Source: an uncultured Bacteroidota bacterium (GTDB lineage: Bacteria; Bacteroidota; Bacteroidia; AKYH767-A; OLB10). Taken from it: DNA of 64,000 nucleotides. Positions within the stretch are counted from its first letter, which is position 1, and each line of letters begins with the position of its first letter. The position numbers were made by a program, and so were the translations under genes. This document shows positions 26,314 through 36,855 of the stretch, piece by piece. The stretch is from assembly GCA_903847585.1 (NCBI GenBank), contig CAINEC010000020.1, positions 30,753 through 94,752 of the forward strand, read 5' to 3'. The notes under the pieces are model-generated. The model saw nothing but the letters and a program-made list of their open reading frames with translations, made no database searches and was not told the DNA's origin.

Positions 26314-26871
26314 TTACCAATTATCTTTTGCTTTTTCTGTCTTAGGATTCAGACATTCCTTTTCAAGCGATTTTAAAATTTCTTTTGAGTTAGTATCTAA
26401 TTGCTCTAAGTAATAAGCAAATTCTGTTTTGTAATATTGGCTACTTGTGTCCATCCATTTTTCGCAAGCATAATAAGATGTTTGCTTCCAGTTTGTCTCT
26501 GATAAAGTGTATTTTATTTTCCCATCCTTGAATAGCAATGTCAATGTGTATTGAATCAAGCCGGCATCTGTTGCGAATCCTTTTTTGTCTGCCGGATTAG
26601 AAATTTTATAACGTCCTTTACAAACTATTTTTCCTTCTTCCTTATTTTGCTCTCTGATAACTTCGGTCGGGTTTTTATAATACCCTTTTGTCCACGCTAA
26701 AGCTCTATCAAATAATACATCTTTCGTTTGATTCGTAACATCTATCACTTTGGTATAAGTAATTAGTTTTGTTGACTCATCTATAGGAAGCTTAACGGTG
26801 CTTTTAGTTGCTTGTGAAAAAGCATAATTCATCGTGAACAATGTCAAGATTGTTAAGAGTAGTTTTTTCAT
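26314..26871 (-). CDS. DUF4468 domain-containing exported protein
   Basis: 185 residues. A signal peptide (MKKLLLTILTLFTMNYAFSQ) is followed by a domain with VIDVTNQTKDVLFDRALAW, GKIVCKGRYKI and YTLTLLFKDGKIKYTLSE, which match the DUF4468 family (TATA-box-binding-protein-like fold) of Bacteroidota. The protein should be periplasmic. Function is unknown. It lies 13 bases downstream of the D-Ala-D-Ala carboxypeptidase gene and is probably co-transcribed with it. Confidence 0.83.
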   Translation of the reverse strand: MKKLLLTILTLFTMNYAFSQATKSTVKLPIDESTKLITYTKVIDVTNQTKDVLFDRALAWTKGYYKNPTEVIREQNKEEGKIVCKGRYKISNPADKKGFATDAGLIQYTLTLLFKDGKIKYTLSETNWKQTSYYACEKWMDTSSQYYKTEFAYYLEQLDTNSKEILKSLEKECLNPKTEKAKDNW

Positions 26872-26884
26872 GAATAAAATTTGA

Positions 26885-28465
26885 TTAACCTTTTACAGGG
26901 ATTTTAATTTTAGTTCCCTTCTTTAAATTCGTACCTGAAATATTATTGACCTTTTTTATTTCGTCAATATTTAACTGGTAACGCTGTGAAATTCTCCAAA
27001 GCGTATCGCCTGGTTGAACGGTATGATAAATAAAAACAGGCTTTATTTTCTTTACTTGTGTACTATTCGCTGTTGTGTTTTTTACCGTTGTTTTAGGTTC
27101 AGTTTTAACTTCTGCTTTGTTGTTTGAGTTATCTGCTACCTCTTCATCGCCACATTTCAAATCTTTATCATTGCAAGCTAAATCCTCTTTTTCTTCATCC
27201 GGATCAACTACAATCTTGATTTGAATTTTCTTCTTTACTGTTTTATATACTGCGAGCTTTTGTCCCGCTTGGATATTGTTTTTCTTAATCTTATTCCATT
27301 TTTTCAGATCTGCTAAAGCTACATTATACTTATCGGCAATCTTGCTTAAGTTATCACCACGTTTAACGGTATGTGTAGATCGTACTTTTTCATAAACCGT
27401 TTTGTACGTATAAGCATATTTTAAATCTGGAGCTTCTTTAGCAGTTGTGTCAATCGTTGGAATAATTACGGCTAGGCCTCTATCGACACTATCTAAAAAT
27501 AATTTCGACTGGAATCCATCAATAGGTCCTTCTCCTAAGCGCCCAAGCTTAATTGCATCAAAGTAATTATTTACCATTGATGCTACTAATCCATTACGCA
27601 CCACCGCACTTTGACAACCTAAAATAACCCCCATCAATTTATGTCCACCTCGACTACATGTAGAAACCAAACAAAATCCCGCAGCTTTAGTATAGCCTGT
27701 TTTTATTCCATCAACTTCATCATTATAATTTATCACTAAACCATTATGGTTTCGGTAGGTTGTTTTAAACTTTCCATTACTTACTGTTGCATAAGGAATA
27801 GACGTGATTTTCATCAATTGCGCATGCTTGGTAATTTCCATTCCTAATAATAATAAGTCGCGCGACGACGAACTATTATCTGGTGTTGAGCCATATCCTG
27901 GAAGTCCTGATGTGTTGTAATACTTGGTAGAGGTCATTCCAAGTTGAGCCGCCTTCTCATTCATACGGGCAACGAACTCTTCAACTGTAGGAGCACAATG
28001 CTTGGCAATCCAAATGGTGCTTTCATTGTGTGATGCAACCATCGCCATCTTTAACACATCTTCAAATGCATAATCGTAACGAATAGTATAAGTTGCCCAT
28101 TTTCTTCTTTTGATTTTTTTCTTGTAGCTGCTCGTGATGGTAATGGTGTCCGACATGGAAATTTTACCAGCCTCTATATCTTCGATAGCTAAAAGACCTA
28201 CCATCATTTTTGTGAGTGAAGCAATCGGGAACACTTGATCACCTTTTTTATCCCAAACAATTTTATCTCTCGTTACATCATATAAAAGTCCAGCTCTTAT
28301 TTGATCCTCATCTCCAACAAGTCCGTTTATATAATCATTTTTGAAAATCGGAGATTTCAGTGTATCGCGATTATCGGCGAAAGCAAAATTTGAGGCTATC
28401 AAAAATAATCCAACCAACAACAGTAGTTGCTTCGTCAAAAGGTTAGGATAGCTGGTGTTTTTCAT
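26885..28465 (-). CDS. D-alanyl-D-alanine carboxypeptidase (S11) with two LysM domains
   Basis: 526 residues. A signal peptide (1-30) precedes a PBP5-type peptidase with the three active-site motifs: S83-LTK86, S145-HN147 and K255-TG257. Then come two LysM domains at about 365-408 (HTVKRGDNLSKIADKY) and 481-523 (HTVQPGDTLWRISQRY), joined by an acidic, Asn- and Lys-rich linker. The enzyme removes the terminal D-Ala of peptidoglycan side chains in the periplasm, and the LysM repeats would tether it to glycan strands. PBP5-like enzymes usually carry a C-terminal membrane anchor instead, so the LysM tail takes that place here. Confidence 0.93.
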   Translation of the reverse strand: MKNTSYPNLLTKQLLLLVGLFLIASNFAFADNRDTLKSPIFKNDYINGLVGDEDQIRAGLLYDVTRDKIVWDKKGDQVFPIASLTKMMVGLLAIEDIEAGKISMSDTITITSSYKKKIKRRKWATYTIRYDYAFEDVLKMAMVASHNESTIWIAKHCAPTVEEFVARMNEKAAQLGMTSTKYYNTSGLPGYGSTPDNSSSSRDLLLLGMEITKHAQLMKITSIPYATVSNGKFKTTYRNHNGLVINYNDEVDGIKTGYTKAAGFCLVSTCSRGGHKLMGVILGCQSAVVRNGLVASMVNNYFDAIKLGRLGEGPIDGFQSKLFLDSVDRGLAVIIPTIDTTAKEAPDLKYAYTYKTVYEKVRSTHTVKRGDNLSKIADKYNVALADLKKWNKIKKNNIQAGQKLAVYKTVKKKIQIKIVVDPDEEKEDLACNDKDLKCGDEEVADNSNNKAEVKTEPKTTVKNTTANSTQVKKIKPVFIYHTVQPGDTLWRISQRYQLNIDEIKKVNNISGTNLKKGTKIKIPVKG

Positions 28466-28578
28466 AGCTATACAATTATACGAGATTTATAGTTAATTTG
28501 AAATAATCTGGAAAATCAATTTACACAATCAAGTGTTAATTTAAAAACGAGAAAAACAATTAATTATTTTATTCGAAA

Positions 28579-29235
28579 TTAAATAAAAGAAGCAACTAAA
28601 ATCAGGTCTGATGCTGTAGTGACTTTAATGTTCTTTTCTTCACCTTCAATTAAAAAAACAGGGGTTCCATTAGCCTCTACTAAAGATGCATCATCAGTGT
28701 ACTTTTCATAATCTTTATTCTCAAATGCGGCTTTTAAAATTGACGCTTGAAAAGTTTGAGGTGTTTGAACACTCTTAAATTTACTACGATTAACGGCCTT
28801 ACTATTGCCATCTTCAGATATCTCCCTTATACTATCTTTTAAATCAATAACAGGAATGCATGCACCATGCTTTTCAGCATTTTTAAAAGTAGAATCAATA
28901 AGCTCTTTTGTAACAGTAGGCCTGGCCGCATCATGAATAGCTACGAGACAATCGTTTTCAACGTGCTCTAATCCATTTAATACAGACTGTGCACGTGTTT
29001 GTCCGCCAGCAACAATAGTATGCTTTACGTTGAATGAATGCTTCGCTATTAAATCGTTCCAATAGGATATCCATTCTGGATGCATCACCAAAATCAGATG
29101 GTCTACTAAATTTTCAAACTTACGTAGGGTATGAAACAATAAAGGTTCGTTTGCGATAGGCAAAAATTGCTTCGGAAGGTCAGCCGCCATTCTGCTACCA
29201 ATTCCACCAGCAACGATTATCGCAACTTTATTCAT
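28579..29235 (-). CDS. ispD: 2-C-methyl-D-erythritol 4-phosphate cytidylyltransferase
   Basis: 218 residues. IspD couples CTP with methylerythritol phosphate in the non-mevalonate route to isoprenoids. The nucleotide-binding start is IIVAGGIGSRMAADLPKQFL. GGQTRAQSVLNGL, VAIHDAARPTV and the Thr/Asp region VNRSKFKSVQTPQTF follow the family pattern. It overlaps queA by one base (TAATG), which suggests translational coupling. About 110 bases lie between its stop codon and the carboxypeptidase start. Confidence 0.95.
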   Translation of the reverse strand: MNKVAIIVAGGIGSRMAADLPKQFLPIANEPLLFHTLRKFENLVDHLILVMHPEWISYWNDLIAKHSFNVKHTIVAGGQTRAQSVLNGLEHVENDCLVAIHDAARPTVTKELIDSTFKNAEKHGACIPVIDLKDSIREISEDGNSKAVNRSKFKSVQTPQTFQASILKAAFENKDYEKYTDDASLVEANGTPVFLIEGEEKNIKVTTASDLILVASFI

Positions 29236-30287
29236 TAATCAAGAATTAACATCGCATCTCCGTAGCTGTAGAAACGGTATTTTTCTTTCTGTGCTACGCG
29301 ATAAGCTTCCATAATTAAGTCATAACCACCAAATGCAGTTGTCATCATTAATAATGTCGACTCTGGCATATGGAAGTTTGTAATCATCATGTTAGCGATG
29401 CTAAAATCGTAAGGAGGGAAAATGAATTTGTTGGTCCACCCTGAATTAGGTTTTAACTCTCCCATTGTAGAAACAGAAGTCTCTAAGCAACGCATAGTTG
29501 TTGTTCCAACAGCACAAATATTCTTCTTATTTGCCTTCGCTTTATTGATAATATTTACGGCGTCCTGAGGAATGAAAAATTGCTCAGACTCCATTTTATG
29601 CTTTGTTAAATCTTCTACTTCTACCGGACGGAAAGTTCCCAATCCAACGTGTAATGTTACTTCAGCAAGATTACAACCTTTCAATTCTAAACGCTTTAAT
29701 AACTCACGACTAAAATGTAAACCTGCAGTTGGTGCAGCTACGGCTCCTTCATTCTTAGCAAAAACCGTTTGATAACGATCTTTATCAGCTGGTTCAGCTT
29801 TGCGCTTAATGTATTTTGGCAATGGAGTGTTTCCTAATTGCTCAATTACTTCGCGAAACTCTTCAGAAGTTCCGTCAAAAAGGAAACGTAATGTTCTTCC
29901 TCTTGAAGTTGTATTATCAATAACCTCAGCTACTAAATTATCATCATCACCAAAGTATAGTTTATTACCAATTCTGATTTTACGAGCAGGATCTACTAAA
30001 ACATCCCACAGCTTACTCTCTGCATTTAATTCACGAAGTAAAAAAACTTCAATTTTAGCTCCTGTTTTCTCCTTGTTTCCATAAAGGCGGGCAGGGAATA
30101 CTTTAGTGTTGTTTAAAGCTAACACATCACCATCATCAAAATAGTCAAGTACATCTTTAAATACTTTATGCTCAATTTTACCAGTGCTGCGGTGAATAAC
30201 CATCAAACGAGATTCATCTCTGTTTGCAGCAGGGTGGTTGGCAAGTAACTTTTCGTTGAAATTAAATTTGAACTGCGATAGTTTCAT
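29235..30287 (-). CDS. queA: S-adenosylmethionine:tRNA ribosyltransferase-isomerase
   Basis: 350 residues. QueA transfers and isomerises the ribosyl part of SAM onto preQ1-modified tRNA, giving epoxyqueuosine. Family blocks are visible: [64 protein letters not shown] and the C-terminal [13 protein letters not shown] perfect -7 box lies 74 bases upstream of the ATG, separating it from truB. Its stop codon overlaps the ispD start codon by one base. Confidence 0.96.
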   Translation of the reverse strand: MKLSQFKFNFNEKLLANHPAANRDESRLMVIHRSTGKIEHKVFKDVLDYFDDGDVLALNNTKVFPARLYGNKEKTGAKIEVFLLRELNAESKLWDVLVDPARKIRIGNKLYFGDDDNLVAEVIDNTTSRGRTLRFLFDGTSEEFREVIEQLGNTPLPKYIKRKAEPADKDRYQTVFAKNEGAVAAPTAGLHFSRELLKRLELKGCNLAEVTLHVGLGTFRPVEVEDLTKHKMESEQFFIPQDAVNIINKAKANKKNICAVGTTTMRCLETSVSTMGELKPNSGWTNKFIFPPYDFSIANMMITNFHMPESTLLMMTTAFGGYDLIMEAYRVAQKEKYRFYSYGDAMLILD

Positions 30288-30361
30288 GTAGCTTACGGGC
30301 TTTAAATATTGTTAGTTGTTGTTGTCCAACAGTCGTTTGAAAAGCAACTTTATTGGGAGGC

Positions 30362-30369
30362 CAAAGATA
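30362..30369 (-). promoter_or_regulatory. -7 promoter box of queA
   Basis: CAAAGATA reads TATCTTTG on the minus strand. With the ATG at 30287 it predicts a leader of about 70 bases, in which no riboswitch fold of the preQ1 type is obvious to me. Confidence 0.55.
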
Positions 30370-30483
30370 GGGTACGAAATGGCCTAAACGTATGTGACTT
30401 GCCTGTAAGGATATGGTAATCAGCGACTAAAAACTTTTATTTTTCGTAAGGTGCTGAATTGCAATAGTTTAAAAAGGGGAGTT

Positions 30484-31173
30484 TTATTGCTTGGCTTGTT
30501 CGTCAATTTTCGACTTAAACGACTCAATTTCAGATGCTTCAGAGAGCAAGTGTGAGCCTATTCTGGTTCTGACCAATTTAGTCAGGTAGGCCCCATTTTG
30601 TAATAAAACGCCTAAATCACGCGCAATCGATCGAATATAAGTACCTTTTGTACAAACAATTCGGAAGTCTATTTCGGGTAATTCAATTCTGCTTATTTCA
30701 AATTCTTTGATTTCGATGGGCTTCGATTTCAGTTCAACTGTTTCACCTTGTCGGGCAATGGCATAGGCTCTTTTACCATTGACTTTTACGGCAGAAAACA
30801 TAGGAGGAGTTTGTAACTGATGTCCTTTTAGTTTCTCAACAGCCTCCAAAATTTGCTCATTGCTTATTCCTGAAATGTCAAAAGTGGAATCATGTTCTGT
30901 TTCTTTATCAAAAGACGGAGTAGTGGCTCCCAAATAAAAAGTACCAGTATACTCTTTTTCTTCCTCTTGAATAAAAGGAATTGTTTTAGTCTTTTTGCCA
31001 GTGCAGATAATTAATAGTCCGGTTGCCAAAGGGTCTAACGTTCCCGCATGTCCGATTTTTTTGACTTTTAAAATCCCCTTTAATTTTCGAACTACATCGG
31101 TGGAGGTCCATGTTAAAGGCTTATTGACTAATAAAACCTCTCCATCATTCACTGGCGTTACTTCAATATTCAT
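30484..31173 (-). CDS. truB: tRNA pseudouridine(55) synthase
   Basis: 229 residues, short for TruB but complete in the catalytic core. It makes pseudouridine at position 55 in the T-loop of tRNAs. The catalytic Asp is D47 in GHAGTLDPLATGLL. TPPMFSAVKVNGKRAYAIAR and CTKGTYIRSIARDLG are the other family blocks. The C-terminal part is short and lacks a PUA domain, as in many Bacteroidota. It lies 2 bases downstream of uppP in the ftsX-DUF3098-uppP-truB run. Confidence 0.95.
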   Translation of the reverse strand: MNIEVTPVNDGEVLLVNKPLTWTSTDVVRKLKGILKVKKIGHAGTLDPLATGLLIICTGKKTKTIPFIQEEEKEYTGTFYLGATTPSFDKETEHDSTFDISGISNEQILEAVEKLKGHQLQTPPMFSAVKVNGKRAYAIARQGETVELKSKPIEIKEFEISRIELPEIDFRIVCTKGTYIRSIARDLGVLLQNGAYLTKLVRTRIGSHLLSEASEIESFKSKIDEQAKQ

Positions 31174-31175
31174 TT

Positions 31176-31985
31176 TTAAATAAGTTGAATATCGAAATCT
31201 AAAATGTAAAGCAGGATAATCAAAAGGCCAACTACTATTCGGTAATATCCGAAAACTTTAAATCCATGTTTAGTAAGGTAACTAATAAAGGCTTTTATGG
31301 CGATCATCGCGACAGCAAATGCAACAACATTCCCTACTATCAATAGCATCTTTTCATTTCCGGAAAAAGACACGCCTTTTTCGTCCATCGCTTTATAAAA
31401 TTTATAAACCTTAAGAACAGTCGCTCCAAACATAGTAGGTAATGCTAAGAAGAATGAAAACTCTGCTGCAGTTTTTCTGCTTAAGTTCTGAAGCATCCCT
31501 CCAATAATTGTAGAGGCAGATCTCGATACCCCAGGAATCATTGCTAAACACTGAAAGACACCCACTTTAAATGCTTGAGGGTAGGTAATATCGTCCGTGC
31601 TATCTTCAATTTCTTTATGCTTCAAAAGTTCTTCTAAAAAAATCAGAATCACCCCGCCCACTAATAATGTATAAGCAACTACAAGTACATTGCCTAATAG
31701 GGCGTCAATGTAATCATCAAATTTTAACCCGAGTATTGCAGCTGGGATAAATCCTATAAATAATTTGAAATAAAAATTGATACTCTGAAAAAAGCGTTTG
31801 AAGTATAAAACAACAACCGATAAGATTGCACCAAACTGAATTGCTACTGTAAATGTCTTGGTAAAATCATCGTTGGCGATTCCCATTAACGATGATGCAA
31901 TAACCATATGTCCTGTTGAAGAGACAGGTAAGAATTCAGTGATTCCTTCTACTATAGCTAAAACGATGGACTGAAAAAGATTCAT
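31176..31985 (-). CDS. uppP: Undecaprenyl-diphosphate phosphatase (BacA/UppP)
   Basis: 269 residues, integral membrane. It removes a phosphate from undecaprenyl diphosphate so the lipid can carry new cell-wall precursors again; loss or inhibition is linked to bacitracin sensitivity. The two conserved active-site segments are [15 protein letters not shown] (about residues 13-27) and [15 protein letters not shown]. Several transmembrane helices follow. The start overlaps the end of the DUF3098 gene by 4 bases. Confidence 0.96.
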   Translation of the reverse strand: MNLFQSIVLAIVEGITEFLPVSSTGHMVIASSLMGIANDDFTKTFTVAIQFGAILSVVVLYFKRFFQSINFYFKLFIGFIPAAILGLKFDDYIDALLGNVLVVAYTLLVGGVILIFLEELLKHKEIEDSTDDITYPQAFKVGVFQCLAMIPGVSRSASTIIGGMLQNLSRKTAAEFSFFLALPTMFGATVLKVYKFYKAMDEKGVSFSGNEKMLLIVGNVVAFAVAMIAIKAFISYLTKHGFKVFGYYRIVVGLLIILLYILDFDIQLI

Positions 31986-32266
31986 TCAGCGTTTTTTGAT
32001 TTTTTCAATATGGCATAGATGCCTAATGCATATCCTGCCAATACAACTATCGGAGCAAGTGTAATTCGCTGGAAGTTGAAAATCTCTTCGCTGAATTTAT
32101 TTGGATCATCTGATTTGCCACCCGCCATTAATGCATAGCCAATAACAATTGTTATAAGGCTTGCAATTAACAATTGAAAATTAACTTTTGAAAACACGAA
32201 TCCTTCACTTGGAGTGGCACTCGTTTTTTCAGTGCTAATCGTTTTATTTACTTCTTTCTTCGCCAT
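31982..32266 (-). CDS. DUF3098 small membrane protein
   Basis: 94 residues with a hydrophilic N-terminus (about 30 residues) and two transmembrane helices (about 31-49 and 68-87) around the loop [19 protein letters not shown]. This matches the DUF3098 family, found in Bacteroidota between ftsX and uppP. Its function is not known; the position suggests a link to cell division or envelope synthesis. The end overlaps uppP by 4 bases, consistent with translational coupling. Confidence 0.85.
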   Translation of the reverse strand: MAKKEVNKTISTEKTSATPSEGFVFSKVNFQLLIASLITIVIGYALMAGGKSDDPNKFSEEIFNFQRITLAPIVVLAGYALGIYAILKKSKNAE

Positions 32267-32270
32267 AAAA

Positions 32271-33119
32271 TTATAATAGATTAGTTCTATACTTTAAATG
32301 TCTGTTTAATGCGATTAATGTGCAGGTGAATGATAATACTACTCCGCATGATAGTAGCAATCCTCCAACCTGAATTAGTGTATTTGTATCAATAAGATTT
32401 TTTAAGTCTGCAATTTTTTGCTCCGCAAAATAAATACACGTCAACAAAATTATAATTGAGAACAACCCGCCTAATATTCCATTTCTAATACTGTCAATTA
32501 AGAATGGTTTTCTGATAAAGTTCTTTTTAGCTCCTACCAGCAACATGCTTCTGATAATTTGTCGTTGTGAATACAATGCAATACGAATGGTATTATTGAT
32601 TAATCCAATCGCAACAATAATTAAAAGCGAAGTAAAGCTCAACAAAATGATGGCAATGGTTTTCAAATTCTCATTTAATTCTGATATCAAAGACTCTTGA
32701 TATTGAATATCTTCAATTAATGGGTTCGCTGCTATTCGGTTAATAGTGCTTTTTAAAAGTACCTTTTCCGTATAGTTTGATTTAAACGAAATGATGATAG
32801 AGGGTTTTAATGGATTGTAGCCTAAAAAGTCGACAAAGTTTTCGCCTAACTCTTTTTGCAATTTAATAGCAGCCTCTTCTTTCGTGATGTACTGAACATT
32901 TTTTGCGTATTCAGCCGATTTAAGTTGTTGAACAAATTGCTGAATGGACACCGAATCAGAATCACTTTTCAGTGTAATAGCCACCTCTACATTTTCTTTT
33001 AAGTGATTAGAAATCTTCTGCGCACTCGAAAGGATTAATCCTAAAGTGCCTAAAACTATCAATACCAACGTGATACTGATAATATTAGATACTCCCGATG
33101 GATTTTTCAAAACCTTCAT
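32271..33119 (-). CDS. ftsX: Cell-division permease-like protein FtsX
   Basis: 282 residues with four predicted membrane helices (near the N-terminus and three in the C-terminal half) and a periplasmic loop (about 45-150). This is the topology of FtsX, which with the ATPase FtsE controls cell-wall hydrolases at the septum. LISELNENLKTIAI and RQIIRSMLLVGAKKNFIRKPFL match the conserved region before and after the second helix. No ftsE is adjacent, as is usual in Bacteroidota. It is the first gene of the ftsX-DUF3098-uppP-truB operon. Confidence 0.9.
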   Translation of the reverse strand: MKVLKNPSGVSNIISITLVLIVLGTLGLILSSAQKISNHLKENVEVAITLKSDSDSVSIQQFVQQLKSAEYAKNVQYITKEEAAIKLQKELGENFVDFLGYNPLKPSIIISFKSNYTEKVLLKSTINRIAANPLIEDIQYQESLISELNENLKTIAIILLSFTSLLIIVAIGLINNTIRIALYSQRQIIRSMLLVGAKKNFIRKPFLIDSIRNGILGGLFSIIILLTCIYFAEQKIADLKNLIDTNTLIQVGGLLLSCGVVLSFTCTLIALNRHLKYRTNLL

Positions 33120-33146
33120 TTACAGCTATTTTTCTTTACTTAACCG

Positions 33147-33154
33147 CAAATGTA
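33147..33154 (-). promoter_or_regulatory. -7 promoter box of the ftsX operon
   Basis: CAAATGTA reads TACATTTG on the minus strand, a perfect TAnnTTTG box, 27 bases before the ftsX ATG. Confidence 0.6.
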
Positions 33155-33289
33155 ATCAGCTGAATCAAATTTCCCTATTTTCCAACGGTATAAATGGAAA
33201 ATGAAGTGCTGAAATCGTCAATGTTGCTTATCAAATGAAATTGCCTTCAGAAAAATTCAGGAATAGCTCGCTAAACAATGCCTTTTTGC

Positions 33290-33297
33290 TAACTTCG
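33290..33297 (+). promoter_or_regulatory. Variant -7 box (TAACTTCG) of leuS
   Basis: TAACTTCG differs from TAnnTTTG at one base and lies 22 bases before the leuS ATG. It is divergent from the ftsX promoter. Confidence 0.35.
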
Positions 33298-33319
33298 TAA
33301 CCCTTATTTTAATTATTAA

Positions 33320-36136
33320 ATGGAATACAATTTCAGGGAGATAGAATCCAAATGGCAGGGTGAATGGAAGAAGCGCGAAACTTATAAAACTGCGATACAT
33401 CCGACAAAACCAAAATATTATGTGCTCGATATGTTCCCATATCCGTCAGGAGCTGGTTTGCATGTGGGTCATCCGTTAGGATACATTGCATCTGATATTG
33501 TTGCCCGTTATAAATCACTCAAAGGATTTAATGTTTTGCATCCAATGGGTTATGATGCTTTCGGTTTGCCTGCTGAGCAATATGCTATTCAAACAGGACA
33601 ACATCCGAAGGTAACTACAGAAAAAAATATTGCGCGCTATCGTGAGCAAATGGATAAAATGGGATTCTGCTACGATTGGTCGAGAGAAATCAGAACCTGT
33701 GAGCCCGAATATTACAAATGGACGCAATGGATATTTATTCAGCTTTTTAATTCCTGGTATAACCCGAAATCAAATAAAGCAGAGTCTATTGATACTTTAC
33801 TTTCAATTTTCGAAACACAAGGTTGGGGTCAATTTGAACCTGTTTATTTAACAGGGGGCATTGAACAAGAATTAGCACCATTTACTGTTGCTGATTGGAA
33901 ATCATTTAGTGAAGAGCGTAAGTCGGAAATTTTACTTTGTTTCCGATTAGCTTATTTAAGTGAGGCTTGGGTAAACTGGTGTCCTGCACTCGGATGTGTT
34001 TTAGCTAACGACGAAGTGAAAGATGGTGTTAGTGAGCGTGGAGGATTTCCTGTTGAGCGTAAGCAAATGCCACAATGGAGTTTGCGAATTACATCTTATG
34101 CAGATCGTTTATTATCCGACCTTGATTCATTAGATTGGTCAGAGTCGATGAAAGAAGCTCAACGCAATTGGATAGGTAAGAGTGAAGGGACATCTATCAT
34201 CTTTAATCTTGAAAATAGTAATGAAGTTATAGAAGTCTTTACAACGCGACCTGATACTGTTTTTGGAGTTTCTTTCGTAACTCTTGCTCCAGAGCATGAG
34301 TTGGTTTCTAAAATTACAACAGATGAGTATCGTGCTAACGTGGACGAATATGTGTTGATGGCAAAAAACAGAAGTGAGCGTGAACGAATGGCCGATGTAA
34401 AAAAGATTACTGGACAGTTTACAGGAGCTTATGTTGTTCATCCGTTCACAGGAAATAAAATTCCAGTGTGGGTGGGTGATTATGTACTTGCAGGATATGG
34501 TACCGGTGCTGTAATGGCGGTTCCTGCGCATGATAGTCGTGATTACGCATTTGCCAATCATTTTATTAATGAATTATCAAGTCAGCTTGGAAGAAGTCCT
34601 TTCTTGCAAGTGGTGGAATTACCAAAAGGACATCCAGGTTTAGATCAGGAATCTTATGATGACAAGAGTGGTGTTATTATGAATTCTGATTTTCTAAATG
34701 GACTTGATGTGAAAGAAGCTATCAAAACATCCATCGGAAAGATTGAAGCAACTGGTTGTGGTAAAGGAAGAACGAATTATCGTTTGCGTGATGCTGCCTT
34801 CGGTCGTCAGCGTTATTGGGGAGAGCCAATTCCAATTTATTACAAGAACGGTATCCCACAAACGTTAGAAGAGTCAGACCTTCCATTGATATTGCCTGAA
34901 ATTGATAAGTTTCATCCAACAGAAACTGGTGAGCCTCCTTTAGCTCGTGCTACTGATTGGAAGTATAAAGGCGAGTATGACTATGAAACGACAACGATGC
35001 CTGGTTGGGCTGGTTCAAGTTGGTATTACTTGCGATACATGGATGCTAACAATGAAAATGAATTGGTATCGAAAGAAGCAGTTGAATACTGGAAGAATGT
35101 AGATTTTTACTTAGGTGGTGCAGAGCATGCTACAGGACATTTGTTGTATGTGCGTTTCTGGACGAAGTTCTTGTATGATATAGGTGTTATTCCGATGAAT
35201 GAGCCAGCGCAAAAGCTGATTAATCAGGGAATGATTCAAGGTGTAAGTGCGTTTGTTTATCGTATTGTAGGGACTAAAAAATTTGTTTCTGCAGGGTTGC
35301 GCAAAGAGTATAACACAAGTGCTTTGCATGTTGATGTTGCAATAGCTCCTAATCATGAATTGAATATTGAAGAGTTTAAAAAGTGGCGTGAAGATTTTGC
35401 AGATGCTGAATTTATTTTAGAAGATGGAAAGTATATCTGCGGAAGTGAAGTAGAAAAAATGTCGAAGAGTAAATACAATGTGGTAACTCCTGATGATATT
35501 ATTCTTCAGTATGGTGCCGATACACTTCGATTGTATGAAATGTTTTTAGGTCCGCTGGAACAAAGTAAGCCATGGAGTACACAAGGTATAAGTGGCGTAC
35601 ATAATTTCCTTCGTCGCTTGTGGAGATTATTTCATGGAAAAGAAAATGTTTTTCAAGTTTCAGATGAAGCAGCGTCAAAAGCAGAATTGAAAACGCTTCA
35701 TAAAACAATTAAAAAAGTAGAAGATGATGTAGAGCGCTTTTCATTTAATACAACAGTTAGTTCATTCATGATTTGTGTGAATGAGTTAACCGATTTAAAA
35801 TGCAACAAGCGCGAGATTCTAGAGCCGTTGTTAGTGATATTGTCTCCTTATGCACCTCACTTCGCGGAAGAACTTTGGGAGAAACTTGGTAATACTGAAA
35901 GTATCACCAAAGCAAACTTCCCTCAATGGAAAGAAGAATATTTAGTGGAGGATGAATTTGAGTATCCAATTTCAATTAATGGAAAGGTGAAATCGAAAAT
36001 TAAACTTTCATTGCAGCTAACGAAAGAGGATATAGAGAAGGCGGTATTGTCTGCACCTGAAACAGCCAAATTATTTGATGGAGCTCCTAAGAAAATCATT
36101 GTAGTGCCCGGACGAATAGTCAATATTGTAATTTAA
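33320..36136 (+). CDS. leuS: Leucyl-tRNA synthetase
   Basis: 938 residues. This class I enzyme charges tRNA-Leu and edits mischarged products. The HIGH motif is HVGH at 48-51 (in [13 protein letters not shown]) and the KMSKS motif at 713-717. The CP1 editing domain in between contains [10 protein letters not shown] and [15 protein letters not shown]. The chain is longer than the roughly 860 residues of E. coli LeuRS. One insertion lies around residues 150-205 and further material in the catalytic domain near residues 640-700, which I believe is common in Bacteroidota. It is followed by scpB after 17 bases. Confidence 0.97.
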   Translation: MEYNFREIESKWQGEWKKRETYKTAIHPTKPKYYVLDMFPYPSGAGLHVGHPLGYIASDIVARYKSLKGFNVLHPMGYDAFGLPAEQYAIQTGQHPKVTTEKNIARYREQMDKMGFCYDWSREIRTCEPEYYKWTQWIFIQLFNSWYNPKSNKAESIDTLLSIFETQGWGQFEPVYLTGGIEQELAPFTVADWKSFSEERKSEILLCFRLAYLSEAWVNWCPALGCVLANDEVKDGVSERGGFPVERKQMPQWSLRITSYADRLLSDLDSLDWSESMKEAQRNWIGKSEGTSIIFNLENSNEVIEVFTTRPDTVFGVSFVTLAPEHELVSKITTDEYRANVDEYVLMAKNRSERERMADVKKITGQFTGAYVVHPFTGNKIPVWVGDYVLAGYGTGAVMAVPAHDSRDYAFANHFINELSSQLGRSPFLQVVELPKGHPGLDQESYDDKSGVIMNSDFLNGLDVKEAIKTSIGKIEATGCGKGRTNYRLRDAAFGRQRYWGEPIPIYYKNGIPQTLEESDLPLILPEIDKFHPTETGEPPLARATDWKYKGEYDYETTTMPGWAGSSWYYLRYMDANNENELVSKEAVEYWKNVDFYLGGAEHATGHLLYVRFWTKFLYDIGVIPMNEPAQKLINQGMIQGVSAFVYRIVGTKKFVSAGLRKEYNTSALHVDVAIAPNHELNIEEFKKWREDFADAEFILEDGKYICGSEVEKMSKSKYNVVTPDDIILQYGADTLRLYEMFLGPLEQSKPWSTQGISGVHNFLRRLWRLFHGKENVFQVSDEAASKAELKTLHKTIKKVEDDVERFSFNTTVSSFMICVNELTDLKCNKREILEPLLVILSPYAPHFAEELWEKLGNTESITKANFPQWKEEYLVEDEFEYPISINGKVKSKIKLSLQLTKEDIEKAVLSAPETAKLFDGAPKKIIVVPGRIVNIVI

Positions 36137-36153
36137 TTTTAACAAACTCATTT

Positions 36154-36855
36154 ATGCAATTACTCGAACAACATATCGAAGCTTTAATTTTTACTGCTGA
36201 ATCGCCTGTATCAGCAGATGATATTATTAGTTGTTTGAATACAACTTATGGCTGGGAGCTTAAAAAGGATCAGCTAAAAGAAATTGTTGAAATTTTAAAA
36301 GATAAGTACAAGGATGAAGTATTCTCATTCGAATTAGTTGAAATAGCAGAAGGCTATCAGTTTTTATCGAAAAAAGAATATCATTCAGTAGTCAATACCT
36401 TGTTGCAAATCAAGGCTAAACGCCGACTTTCAACGGCCGCTTTAGAAACGCTTGCAATAATTGCCTATAAACAGCCGTTATCCAAATCAGAGATTGAACA
36501 CATTCGCGGTGTGAATTGCGATTACTCAATTCAGAAGCTATTGGAAAAGGAACTAATTGTTATTAACGGAAAAGGAGACGGCCCAGGAAGACCGTTGCTT
36601 TATGCAACAAGTAAAAGCTTCATGGATCACTTTGGTTTGAAGTCGGTGAAAGATCTGCCAAAACTAAAAGACCTTCATATTCTTGATAACGAAATTGGAA
36701 CCCCTTCTGATTTAGTCGATGAAATGGATGTGCCGGTTGATTTGCCTCCAGGCTTTGAGTCAGGCAATGCTAACTTCGATAGTGGAAGTCTCGATAATTC
36801 ATCAAACGACAGTTCGTCGAATGATGAATGGAATATCGATCCTTACGCACAATGA
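36154..36855 (+). CDS. scpB: Segregation and condensation protein B
   Basis: 233 residues. ScpB is the winged-helix partner of the SMC-ScpA complex in chromosome segregation. It starts with HIEALIFTAESPVSADDI, has the conserved RLSTAALETLAIIAYKQPL and KSEIEHIRGVN, and ends the globular part with GDGPGRPLLYATS. The last 50 residues are acidic and rich in Ser and Asn, a disordered tail. The start of the next gene (ATGA) overlaps its stop codon by four bases. No scpA is visible here. Confidence 0.93.
   Translation: MQLLEQHIEALIFTAESPVSADDIISCLNTTYGWELKKDQLKEIVEILKDKYKDEVFSFELVEIAEGYQFLSKKEYHSVVNTLLQIKAKRRLSTAALETLAIIAYKQPLSKSEIEHIRGVNCDYSIQKLLEKELIVINGKGDGPGRPLLYATSKSFMDHFGLKSVKDLPKLKDLHILDNEIGTPSDLVDEMDVPVDLPPGFESGNANFDSGSLDNSSNDSSSNDEWNIDPYAQ

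Noticed and set aside
30288..30483. preQ1 riboswitch before queA
   Set aside because: A queuosine-pathway leader made this attractive, but I could not find the characteristic stem-loop and A-rich tail, and queA is not usually the controlled gene.
34139..34561. Minus-strand 140-residue frame inside leuS
   Set aside because: Antisense of the editing domain; it is Cys- and His-rich only because of codon complement effects.
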